From the NCBI GenBank assembly GCA_039931065.1, contig JBDTSP010000010.1:62001-126000 (forward strand): a stretch of 64,000 nt of DNA, in the 5' to 3' direction. The notes beneath the pieces were generated by a model, which was not told the origin of the DNA, ran no database searches, and saw nothing but the letters and a program-made list of their open reading frames with translations. Shown in pieces: positions 44,232-51,819 of the stretch. A program made the translations under genes and the position numbers. This DNA comes from CADEED01 sp039931065. Lineage in GTDB: Bacteria; Pseudomonadota; Gammaproteobacteria; Steroidobacterales; Steroidobacteraceae. Positions within the stretch are counted from its first letter, which is position 1. Each line of letters opens with the position of its first letter.

Positions 44232-44432
44232 ATGAAAACCAAGAATCAGAGCGAGCAGGATCTGCTCGACTTGGGCACTTCCAAAGCAGCAAACGAAGAT
44301 GGCATCTCGCCGGCCATGACGCGCGATGTCGCAGCCCCGGCGCTCAAGCAGGCCTGGAGCCCGTACGAAGTCTGGCGCACCCGCGTGAAGACGCATTCCC
44401 GTCCGCGCCCGGTGGATTCAGCGCCGCGTTGA
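44232..44432 (+). CDS. Small hypothetical protein
   Basis: A 66-residue charged protein (MKTKNQSEQDLLDLGTS) with no signal peptide, membrane segment or recognised domain; the end is Arg- and Pro-rich. AGGGA about ten bases before the ATG and an AT-rich upstream region support expression. It lies between gshA and a diguanylate cyclase gene in the same direction. Function unknown. Confidence 0.55.
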   Translation: MKTKNQSEQDLLDLGTSKAANEDGISPAMTRDVAAPALKQAWSPYEVWRTRVKTHSRPRPVDSAPR

Positions 44433-44519
44433 TCGCGGGCGTCTCGCGGCAGTTGCACGACAGCCGCTGAACACATACAAAGCACCTCTCGCTCAGGGAG
44501 ATCCACAGGGTCAGGTCGT

Positions 44520-45767
44520 ATGGCGCCCACGAAAATTTCGTCGCCAATAACTTCAGACGCGGCGCGTCTGCTCGCGTCGGGTTTTCGTTTCCTGCGTTTT
44601 CCCGAACCGCTGGAGAGTGAATACCAGACCGGGCATCGCACGCGACTGCACGCCTGGAACCGCATCGCGATCATCCTCTCCGCCTGCACGGTCATAGGCT
44701 TCGCGATCCTCGATCATTTCGTGCTCTCGTCCGAGCATTCGCGCATCACCAATCTCGTCCGCTTTGGCATGCACGTGCCGGCGGTCATCCTCATGCTGGT
44801 GTGCACCAGCAAGCGTTTTTACGATCGCTGGTACGAGCTCGGCATCACCATCATCGCGCCCATCTTCGGCATCGGTACAGTGATCATGGCCGCATTCTCG
44901 CCCCCGGGCGAAGTGCCGCTGGTCGGCGGTCGGTTGCTGCTGGCCTCGTTTTTCTTCTACTTCATGATCGGGCTGGGCCTGCGGGCCGCGATCCTGGCGA
45001 ACATGATCGTGTTCTCGGCGCTCGTCGTCGCCTTCCTCGCCGGCACCATGCCGACGTCGACCGCGACCTACCTGATGTTCACCCTGTTCACGGCGAACCT
45101 CATCGGAGCCGCCGGCTCGTATGCGCTGGAGCATGCGAATCGCACCGCCTTCCTCGAACATCGCCAGCTCACCGAAGTCGCGACGCACGACGGCCTCACC
45201 GCGCTTTTGAATCGCGCCGCCTTCGAAGACCAGATTCGCCGCGTCTGGCAGCAGGCGCAGCGTGATCGCCAGACGGTCGCGGTCATCATGATCGACCTCG
45301 ACTGTTTCAAGGCCTACAACGATCGCTACGGCCACATCGCCGGCGACGATTGCCTGCGCCGGGTATCGAGCGCATTACGCGACGCCGCGCGCCGCCGGCC
45401 GCTCGATTTCGTTGCGCGTTATGGCGGCGAAGAACTGGTGGCGGTCCTGTACGGCGCCGACAAGGCCTATGGTGAAAGCATCGCGCGCGGGCTGCTCACC
45501 GCGGTGCGCGAGTTGCGTATTCCGCACGTCGATTCCATCGCGCAGCCCTATGTGACCGTCAGCGTCGGCGTGGTGTCGATCGATGCATATCGCGTGGCGA
45601 CGCACGATGCCGCCGTTGCCCTGGCCGACCAGGCGCTGTACGCGGCCAAACACCAGGGCCGCGATCGTTTCGTGGCCGTCGAGCATGGTCAGAACCGCGC
45701 CGATCCGGCCGCCACTACCGTGCTGCCGCTGCGCGACGCGCCGTTTCGCGAGGCGTCGGGTAGCTAG
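44520..45767 (+). CDS. Membrane diguanylate cyclase (GGDEF)
   Basis: A 415-residue protein with about six membrane helices in its first 200 residues (for example IAIILSACTVIGFAILDHFV and LMFTLFTANLIGAAGSYAL), then a GGDEF domain: THDGLTALLNRAAFE, IDLDCFKAYNDRYGH, and the active-site loop VARYGGEELVAVL. The inhibitory I-site RxxD (RPLD) lies five residues before GGEEL, so product feedback is likely. It makes cyclic di-GMP from GTP. No EAL domain. ATG 44520. Confidence 0.9.
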   Translation: MAPTKISSPITSDAARLLASGFRFLRFPEPLESEYQTGHRTRLHAWNRIAIILSACTVIGFAILDHFVLSSEHSRITNLVRFGMHVPAVILMLVCTSKRFYDRWYELGITIIAPIFGIGTVIMAAFSPPGEVPLVGGRLLLASFFFYFMIGLGLRAAILANMIVFSALVVAFLAGTMPTSTATYLMFTLFTANLIGAAGSYALEHANRTAFLEHRQLTEVATHDGLTALLNRAAFEDQIRRVWQQAQRDRQTVAVIMIDLDCFKAYNDRYGHIAGDDCLRRVSSALRDAARRRPLDFVARYGGEELVAVLYGADKAYGESIARGLLTAVRELRIPHVDSIAQPYVTVSVGVVSIDAYRVATHDAAVALADQALYAAKHQGRDRFVAVEHGQNRADPAATTVLPLRDAPFREASGS

Positions 45768-45795
45768 TCGACGGGGCCGATCCGGCCGACCCGAT

Positions 45796-46704
45796 TCAGC
45801 GGTAGATAGACACCACGCGATTGCCGGTCGAGCTGCGCTCACCGCGAAACATCCCCTCGCTGTTGAATTCGAGCACGATCTCGCCGCGCGCATCGATCGC
45901 GATCACGCCGCCGTTACCGCCGAGTTTCTGCATCTTGGACAGCACGTTGCCGACCGCGGTCCGCAACGGCGCCTGCAGGTATTCCACCTGCGCGCAGATA
46001 TCGTGGGCGACCACGCTGCGGATGAAATATTCGCCGTGACCCGTGGCCGAGACGGCGCAGCTCGTGTTGTTCGCGTACGTTCCCGCGCCTATCACGGGTG
46101 AATCGCCGACGCGGCCCCAGCGTTTGCCGGTCATGCCGCCGGTCGAGGTGGCGGCGGCGAGATTCCCCTGGCTATCCAGTGCCACGGCACCGACGGTGCC
46201 GAAGGCCGCGAGCTCGTTCTCGCGCGTGACCACTCCGCCGAGCAGCCGCTGCAACTGCTGCTGCCGTACCGGCGTGCGGAAGTATTCGTTGGACACGAGC
46301 TCGACGGCCAGAGAGCGCGCGAAATCCTCGGCGCCTTCGCCTACCAGCATGACGTGCGGGGACTGGTCCATCACCAGTCGCGCCAGTTCGATCGGGTTCT
46401 TCACGTGTTTGAGGCCGGTGACCGCGCCTGCGCCCAATGTCCTGCCGTCCATGACGGAAGCGTCCAGTTCGGCCACGCCGTCGCGATTCAGGACCGCGCC
46501 GCGTCCTGCGTTGAACAACGGGTTGTCTTCCAGGACACAGACCGACGCGATCGCGGCGTCAAGACTCGAGCTGCCCCGCTCGAGCAACTCGTAACCCGCA
46601 TCGAGCGCGGCTTCGAGGCCGGCCAGGTAGTCGCGCTCCTGCTCCGCGGGTAGATCGCCGCGGGACAACACCCCTGCGCCGCCGTGAATTGCGATTGCAA
46701 ACAT
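45796..46704 (-). CDS. iaaA: Isoaspartyl peptidase/L-asparaginase (Ntn hydrolase)
   Basis: A 302-residue precursor of the plant-type asparaginase family. Self-cleavage is expected before Thr170 in LAAFGTVGAVALDSQGN, giving alpha and beta subunits with Thr as nucleophile. Other family regions are FAIAIHGGAGVL at the start, NPLFNAGRGAVLNRDG, and GNLAAATSTGGMTGKRWGRVGDSPVIGAGTYA. It degrades isoaspartyl dipeptides and asparagine. ATG 46704 has GGAGG before it; the open frame to 46722 is not used. Confidence 0.92.
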   Translation of the reverse strand: MFAIAIHGGAGVLSRGDLPAEQERDYLAGLEAALDAGYELLERGSSSLDAAIASVCVLEDNPLFNAGRGAVLNRDGVAELDASVMDGRTLGAGAVTGLKHVKNPIELARLVMDQSPHVMLVGEGAEDFARSLAVELVSNEYFRTPVRQQQLQRLLGGVVTRENELAAFGTVGAVALDSQGNLAAATSTGGMTGKRWGRVGDSPVIGAGTYANNTSCAVSATGHGEYFIRSVVAHDICAQVEYLQAPLRTAVGNVLSKMQKLGGNGGVIAIDARGEIVLEFNSEGMFRGERSSTGNRVVSIYR

Positions 46705-46804
46705 TTTTCCTCCGGACCGCACCGGCCAAGTGCAGGTGAGCGGTAACAGGCACTGAAAGTTGGCGGAGCCTGGGGCAGCTTACGATGAGATCGGCGAACG
46801 TAGA

Positions 46805-46833
46805 GGGGACAGTCCCCTGCGGGGACAGTCCCC
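46805..46833. repeat. Tandem GGGGACAGTCCCC palindromes
   Basis: Two exact copies of the 13-base palindrome GGGGACAGTCCCC (46805-46817 and 46821-46833), separated by TGC, lie between two divergent genes. The same word style occurs at 28246-28289 and 15030. They look like small RAYT-type repeats; each copy could also fold as a hairpin with the other. Confidence 0.7.
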
Positions 46834-46882
46834 TTCCGCTAAGATTCCGCGTCCCCGGGAATCATATTAGAAGAAGCCATCC

Positions 46883-49800
46883 ATGCTGACTCGCATCCGT
46901 AGCCTGCTCGTCGCCAATCGCGGTGAAATCGCGATCCGAGTCATGCGCGCAGCCAGCGAACTGGGGATCCGTCACGTCGGCATCTATTCCCAGGAAGACC
47001 GCTTTTCGCTGCACCGGACCAAGGCGGACGAGGCCTATCTCGTGGGCCGCGGCAAGGCGCCGGTCGATGCGTATCTCGACATCGAAGACATCCTGCGGAT
47101 CGCGGTCGAAGCCAAGGTGGATGCGATTCATCCTGGATATGGTTTCCTCTCCGAGAATCCCGACTTCGTCGAGGCCTGCAATCGCGAGGGCATCATCTTC
47201 ATCGGGCCGACGCCCGACATCATGCGCACGCTCGGCAACAAGGTCGCGGCGCGCAACCTAGCTACTTCGGCGGGCGTACCGGTGATGCCGGCGACTCCGC
47301 CATTGCCGGCCGACATCGAAACTTCCAAGATTCAGGCCGCGAAAGTCGGCTACCCGGTCATGCTCAAGGCGAGCTGGGGCGGCGGCGGGCGCGGCATGCG
47401 CGTCATCGAGAGCGACGCACAGCTCACGGAGCTGCTGCCGGTGGCGCGGCGCGAAGCCAAGGCGGGTTTCGGCAACGATGAGGTCTACCTCGAGAAGCTG
47501 GTGCGCAAGGCGCGGCACATCGAAGTGCAGATCCTGGGCGATACCCACGGCAACCTCGTGCACCTGTTCGAGCGCGATTGCACGGTGCAGCGTCGCAACC
47601 AGAAAGTGGTTGAGCGCGCCCCGGCCGCCTTTCTGAGCGATGCGCAACGCGCCGAGCTCTGCGGTTACGCGCTGCAGATCGGCCGTGCCGTGAAATATCG
47701 CAATGCCGGCACCGTGGAATTCCTGCAGGACGCCGAGACCGGCAAGTTCTATTTCATCGAGGTCAATCCACGCATCCAGGTCGAACACACGGTCACCGAG
47801 GCCGTGACCAATATCGACCTCGTGAAAGCGCAGATCCGGATCGCCGACGGCGCGAAAATCGGTGAAGAGGCGAGTGGAGTTCCGAAGCAGGAAGACATCC
47901 ACCTGACCTCGCACGCCTTGCAGTGCCGCGTCACGACGGAAGACCCCGAGAACGGTTTCTCGCCCGACTACGGCAAGATCACCGCCTACCGCTCGCCCGC
48001 GGGCTTCGGCATTCGCCTCGATGCAGGCACCGCGTATGCCGGCGCCATCCTGACGCGCTCGTACGATTCGATGCTGGTGAAGGTGACCGCCTGGGCGCCG
48101 AGCCCGGTCGAGGCGATCGCGCGTATGCATCGCGCGTTATGGGAATTCCGCATCCGCGGCGTGGCCACGAACCTGCGCTTCCTCGACCAGGTGATCACGC
48201 ACCCGAAATTCGCGCACGCCGAGTACACGACCAAGTTCATCGACGAGACGCCCGAACTCTTCAAGTGGGAAAAGAAGCGCGATCGCGCCACGCGCATCCT
48301 CTCCTTCATCGGCGAGACCATCGTCAACGGCAACCCGGAAGTGAAGGGGCGCCTGAAGCCCAAGTCCATGGTCCTCGCGCGCATGCCGAAGGCGAACGTC
48401 GCGAAGGCGCCGCCAGCCGGCACGAAACAGAAATTCGACGAGCTCGGCGCGGAAGGATTCTCGAAGTGGATGCTGGCGCAGGAGCGCGTGCTCGTCACCG
48501 ATACCACGATGCGCGACGCGCATCAGTCGCTGCTGGCGACGCGTATGCGTCAGCCGGACATGACGGCGATCGCGCCTTACTACGCGCACCTGATGCCGCA
48601 GCTCTTCTCGATGGAGTGCTGGGGCGGCGCCACTTTCGACGTGGCGATGCGTTTCCTGCGTGAAGATCCCTGGTCGCGCCTCGAGCAGTTCCGCGCCGCG
48701 ATGCCCAACCTGCTGCTGCAGATGTTGCTGCGCTCGGCGAATGCCGTCGGCTACACCAACTACCCGGACAACGTGGTGCGCGCCTTCGTCAAGCAGGCCG
48801 CCATCTCGGGTGTCGACGTGTTCCGCGTGTTCGATTCGCTCAACTGGGTCGAGAACATGCGCGTCGCCATCGATGCGGTGCGCGAAACCGGCAAGTTGTG
48901 CGAAGCGGCCATCTGTTACACCGGCAACCTGCACTCGCCGAAAGAGACCAAGTACACGCTCGACTACTACCTGCGGATGGGCCGCGAGCTCAAAGCCGCC
49001 GGAACGAACATTCTCGGCATCAAGGACATGGCCGGCCTTTGCCAACCCAATGCCGCGTACACCTTGGTCAAGGCGCTGAAGGAGGAGCTCGGGCTGCCCG
49101 TGCATTTCCACACGCACGACACTTCCGGCATCGCGGCCGCGAGTGTGCTGGCCGCGGTTGCGGCCGGTGTCGACGCGATCGACGGCGCGGTGGACGCGAT
49201 GAGCGGCCTCACTTCCCAGCCGAATCTCGGTTCCATCGTCGAGGCGCTGCGTTATTCGCCGCGCGACACCGGCATCGATCCTTCGAACCTGCGGTCGATC
49301 TCCATGTACTGGGAGCAGGTGCGCAAGAACTACCTCGCGTTCGAGAGCGACATCCGCTCCGGCGCCTCCGAGGTGTACGTGCACGGCATGCCCGGTGGCC
49401 AGTACACCAACCTCAAGGAACAGGCACGTTCGGTCGGTCTCGACGACGCCCGCTGGCCCGAGGTTTCACAGGCGTATGCCGACGTGAACCAGATGTTCGG
49501 CAACATCGTGAAAGTCACGCCGTCCTCGAAAGTGGTCGGCGATCTCGCATTGATGATGGTGTCGAGCGGCATCACGAAAGAGGCGGTGCTCGATCCGGAC
49601 GTCGAAGTCGCGTTCCCGGAATCCGTGGTGCAGATGATGCGTGGCGATCTCGGCCGGCCCGAAGGCGGCTGGCCCGAAGGCATCCAGAAAAAGGTGCTGA
49701 AGGATCAGAAGCCGCTGCCAGGAAGACCCGGCGCAGCACTGCAGCCGCTCGACCTGACCGTCGAACGCAAGCAGCTGGATGAGAAGTTAGGACGTCCCGC

Positions 49801-50332
49801 GACGGATACACAGTTCGCGTCCTATCTCATGTATCCCAAGGTGTTCCTCGACTACGCGCGTGACCGAGCCGCATATGGGGACTGCGCGATCTTGCCGACG
49901 CCGGTGTTCTTCTACGGCATGGAGCCCGGGGACGAGGTCAGCGTCGACATCGAGCGCGGCAAGACGCTGATCGTGCGTTTCGTGGCATTGTCGGAAGTCC
50001 GCGATGACGGTACGCGGCAGGTGTTCTTCGAGTTGAACGGGCAGCCGCGCTCGATCGTCGTCACCGACCGGTCGCAGGTGGCCAAGCGGCCGCCGCAGCG
50101 CAAGATGGAAGCGGGCAATACGAAACATGTCGGCGCGCCGATGCCCGGTACCATCGCGACGGTGAAGGCCGTGGTCGGCGCGAAAGTCGTCAAGGGCGAT
50201 CTGCTGCTGACGATGGAAGCCATGAAGATGGAGACCAGCGTGCGCGCTGAGGGCGACGGGACCGTCGCCGAAGTGCTGGCAAAGCCGGGGTTGCAGGTCG
50301 ACGCGAAGGACTTGTTAGTCGTATTGAGTTGA
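46883..50332 (+). CDS. pyc: Pyruvate carboxylase
   Basis: Biotin enzyme making oxaloacetate from pyruvate and bicarbonate, replenishing the citric acid cycle. The single 1149-residue chain has: biotin carboxylase (about 1-450; SLLVANRGEIAIRVMRAASE, SWGGGGRGMRVIE, FIEVNPRIQVEHTVTE), carboxyltransferase (about 540-840; VTDTTMRDAHQSLLATRMR, NILGIKDMAGLCQPNA, HFHTHDTSG), and a C-terminal biotinyl domain whose lysine is in LLTMEAMKMETSVRAE. All key motifs are intact and length is normal. An exported protein gene starts 15 bases downstream. Confidence 0.95.
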   Translation: MLTRIRSLLVANRGEIAIRVMRAASELGIRHVGIYSQEDRFSLHRTKADEAYLVGRGKAPVDAYLDIEDILRIAVEAKVDAIHPGYGFLSENPDFVEACNREGIIFIGPTPDIMRTLGNKVAARNLATSAGVPVMPATPPLPADIETSKIQAAKVGYPVMLKASWGGGGRGMRVIESDAQLTELLPVARREAKAGFGNDEVYLEKLVRKARHIEVQILGDTHGNLVHLFERDCTVQRRNQKVVERAPAAFLSDAQRAELCGYALQIGRAVKYRNAGTVEFLQDAETGKFYFIEVNPRIQVEHTVTEAVTNIDLVKAQIRIADGAKIGEEASGVPKQEDIHLTSHALQCRVTTEDPENGFSPDYGKITAYRSPAGFGIRLDAGTAYAGAILTRSYDSMLVKVTAWAPSPVEAIARMHRALWEFRIRGVATNLRFLDQVITHPKFAHAEYTTKFIDETPELFKWEKKRDRATRILSFIGETIVNGNPEVKGRLKPKSMVLARMPKANVAKAPPAGTKQKFDELGAEGFSKWMLAQERVLVTDTTMRDAHQSLLATRMRQPDMTAIAPYYAHLMPQLFSMECWGGATFDVAMRFLREDPWSRLEQFRAAMPNLLLQMLLRSANAVGYTNYPDNVVRAFVKQAAISGVDVFRVFDSLNWVENMRVAIDAVRETGKLCEAAICYTGNLHSPKETKYTLDYYLRMGRELKAAGTNILGIKDMAGLCQPNAAYTLVKALKEELGLPVHFHTHDTSGIAAASVLAAVAAGVDAIDGAVDAMSGLTSQPNLGSIVEALRYSPRDTGIDPSNLRSISMYWEQVRKNYLAFESDIRSGASEVYVHGMPGGQYTNLKEQARSVGLDDARWPEVSQAYADVNQMFGNIVKVTPSSKVVGDLALMMVSSGITKEAVLDPDVEVAFPESVVQMMRGDLGRPEGGWPEGIQKKVLKDQKPLPGRPGAALQPLDLTVERKQLDEKLGRPATDTQFASYLMYPKVFLDYARDRAAYGDCAILPTPVFFYGMEPGDEVSVDIERGKTLIVRFVALSEVRDDGTRQVFFELNGQPRSIVVTDRSQVAKRPPQRKMEAGNTKHVGAPMPGTIATVKAVVGAKVVKGDLLLTMEAMKMETSVRAEGDGTVAEVLAKPGLQVDAKDLLVVLS

Positions 50333-50347
50333 GCCGGGGGGTGAACA

Positions 50348-51061
50348 GTGCGCGTGCAAATCGTGGGGTTTCTGCTCGGCCTGTCATGCCTGGCGAACGC
50401 AGCACCGGCTGACAAGCCGGCGAGTTTTCCGCTGGTATCCGCCGCGGGGCTGACCCCGGTCGACGTCGATGTCGTGCCTGCGAAATTGCGCGGAAAATCC
50501 GGCGTGCGTGTGACTTTGAAAGCGGACGTGCGCGAGCGGCTGCTCGCCATGAGTCCCGCCGACCGGCAGGTCGAGCCGCTGGTGATGATCGACGGCACCG
50601 ATTTCAGCGATGGCACCATCGAAGTCGAAATCGCGGGGGACGTGCAATCCGGGCAGTTCGAAGGCGCACGCGGGTTCGTTGGCATCGCATTCCGCGTGCA
50701 GCCGGATAAACGCACGTACGACGCCTTTTACCTGCGACCCACCAACGGGCGCGCGGACGATCAGGTGCGACGCAACCACTCGGTGCAATACATCTCGCAC
50801 CCGCAGTGGAGCTGGGACCGGCTGCGACAGGAATTTCCAGCGAAGTACGAGTCGTATGTCGATCTCGTGCCTGGAGAGTGGACGCGGATCCGCATCGAGG
50901 TGCATGGCGAGCAGGCGCGGCTCTATGTTCGCGGCGCCGAACAGCCGGTGCTGGTGGTCAACGATCTCAAGTCCGGCGCGAGCGGGCGTGGAGCGATCGC
51001 GTTGTGGCTCGACGTCAGCACGATCGCGCACTTTCGCAATCTCACCGTCAAACCACGGTAA
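50348..51061 (+). CDS. Exported protein, LamG/DUF1080-like beta-sandwich
   Basis: A 237-residue protein with signal peptide (QIVGFLLGLSCLANAAPA). The mature part looks like a concanavalin-type jelly roll (DGTIEVEIAGDVQSG, GFVGIAFRVQPDKRTYDAFYLRPTN, YVDLVPGEWTRIRIEVHGE, GAIALWLDVSTIAHFRNL), as in carbohydrate-binding LamG and DUF1080 proteins. Substrate unknown. It starts with GTG at 50348, close behind pyc. Confidence 0.75.
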   Translation: MRVQIVGFLLGLSCLANAAPADKPASFPLVSAAGLTPVDVDVVPAKLRGKSGVRVTLKADVRERLLAMSPADRQVEPLVMIDGTDFSDGTIEVEIAGDVQSGQFEGARGFVGIAFRVQPDKRTYDAFYLRPTNGRADDQVRRNHSVQYISHPQWSWDRLRQEFPAKYESYVDLVPGEWTRIRIEVHGEQARLYVRGAEQPVLVVNDLKSGASGRGAIALWLDVSTIAHFRNLTVKPR

Positions 51062-51186
51062 TTGCAGGCTCTGTGCCCCTGGATCTAACTAGAGCCGCGG
51101 AACGCCGATTTCGCTGGGCCAGGGACATCGCACTGGTTTTTGACCTTCAATGGCGAACGATTTGAGCCCCTTCAGCAATTTCGCGC

Positions 51187-51372
51187 TCAGCGATAGCGGT
51201 AGAGGCGCACCTTCTGGATCTGGAACTGCCCCGGCGGCAGGCGGATGTGTCGGCCCTGGTGAGTCTGATCTCCGTTCAACCTGCGGCCCGCGATCCACTT
51301 GCCATACTGGTCGAACACGCCTTCCTCGGCGACATCGATGCCGACCAGTGGCGGCCCGCCGTCGGCGCCCAT
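51187..51372 (-). pseudogene. C-terminal remnant of a DUF5597-type glycoside hydrolase
   Basis: The frame encodes VAEEGVFDQYGKWIAGRRLN then GDQTHQGRHIRLPPGQFQIQ and KVRLYRYR before the stop, resembling the end of large exported beta-galactosidase-like enzymes with a C-terminal DUF5597 domain. Upstream of about 51372 the similarity stops and no gene continues, so more than 85 % of such an enzyme is missing. It is probably a leftover from a deletion. Similarity judged from memory of the family. Confidence 0.5.
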
Positions 51373-51461
51373 TCGTGGCTCGCGTGGTAGTCGACAACAG
51401 ACCGGCGACGACGAATCCCATCCACTGCAAAACTTTTTCACGACTTCGCTGCCGCGAGATG

Positions 51462-51498
51462 TTGACAATCCATCGACAAAAAACACAACATCTTGTCG
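51462..51498 (+). promoter_or_regulatory. Promoter with NrdR box before the B12 riboswitch
   Basis: TTGACA at 51462-51467 is a perfect -35 box. ACACAACATCTTGTCG at 51483-51498 matches the NrdR operator pattern ACACAATATATTGTGT at 12 of 16 positions and would overlap the -10 region. A weaker second half (GAGATGTTGACA) lies about one NrdR spacing upstream. NrdR represses ribonucleotide reductase genes in most bacteria, so this site in front of nrdA is plausible. Confidence 0.5.
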
Positions 51499-51509
51499 TG
51501 CATCGGTTC

Positions 51510-51712
51510 ACGCGCGAGCGTGATGAAAAGGGAACACGGTCAGAGGAAATCCTGAAAAAGACTTCCGCCAATCCGTGGCTGCCCCCGCAACTGTAGACCG
51601 CGAGCGATTCTTCGCAACCTCTTGAGGTAGTTAGGCCACTGGGAGCCGCAGGGTTCTTGGGAAGGCCGGAAGTTCGTGACCGAGCGGTGAGCCAGGAGAC
51701 CTGCCGGGCACA
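51510..51712 (+). ncRNA. Cobalamin (B12) riboswitch
   Basis: The characteristic conserved parts are present in order: TGATGAAAAGGGAACACGGT (51521-51540), GCTGCCCCCGCAACTGTAG (near 51579-51597), and the B12 box GCCAGGAGACCTGCC (51691-51705). The element lies about 110 bases before the start of nrdA. Ligand binding normally blocks expression, so the downstream class I reductase should be off when B12 is available. Confidence 0.93.
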
Positions 51713-51819
51713 CTTTAACTTCTGAACGGACGGGGTGTTCCGGCAGCAGCGTCGAAGCTTTCTGCCGTCCGCAGAATTTCGCGCCGCTCCGCTCTCCCCG
51801 AAGAACCAGGGAGAGAGCG

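Larger units (their letters stand above)
51062..51819. other. Long 5' region of the ribonucleotide reductase operon
   Basis: A 758-base region with no intact gene. It contains, in order, a minus-strand remnant of a glycosidase C-terminus (51187-51372), a likely NrdR box overlapping a promoter (51462-51498), and a cobalamin riboswitch (about 51510-51712). About 100 bases before the nrdA start remain without recognised signal other than the GGGAGAGAG ribosome site. Confidence 0.7.
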
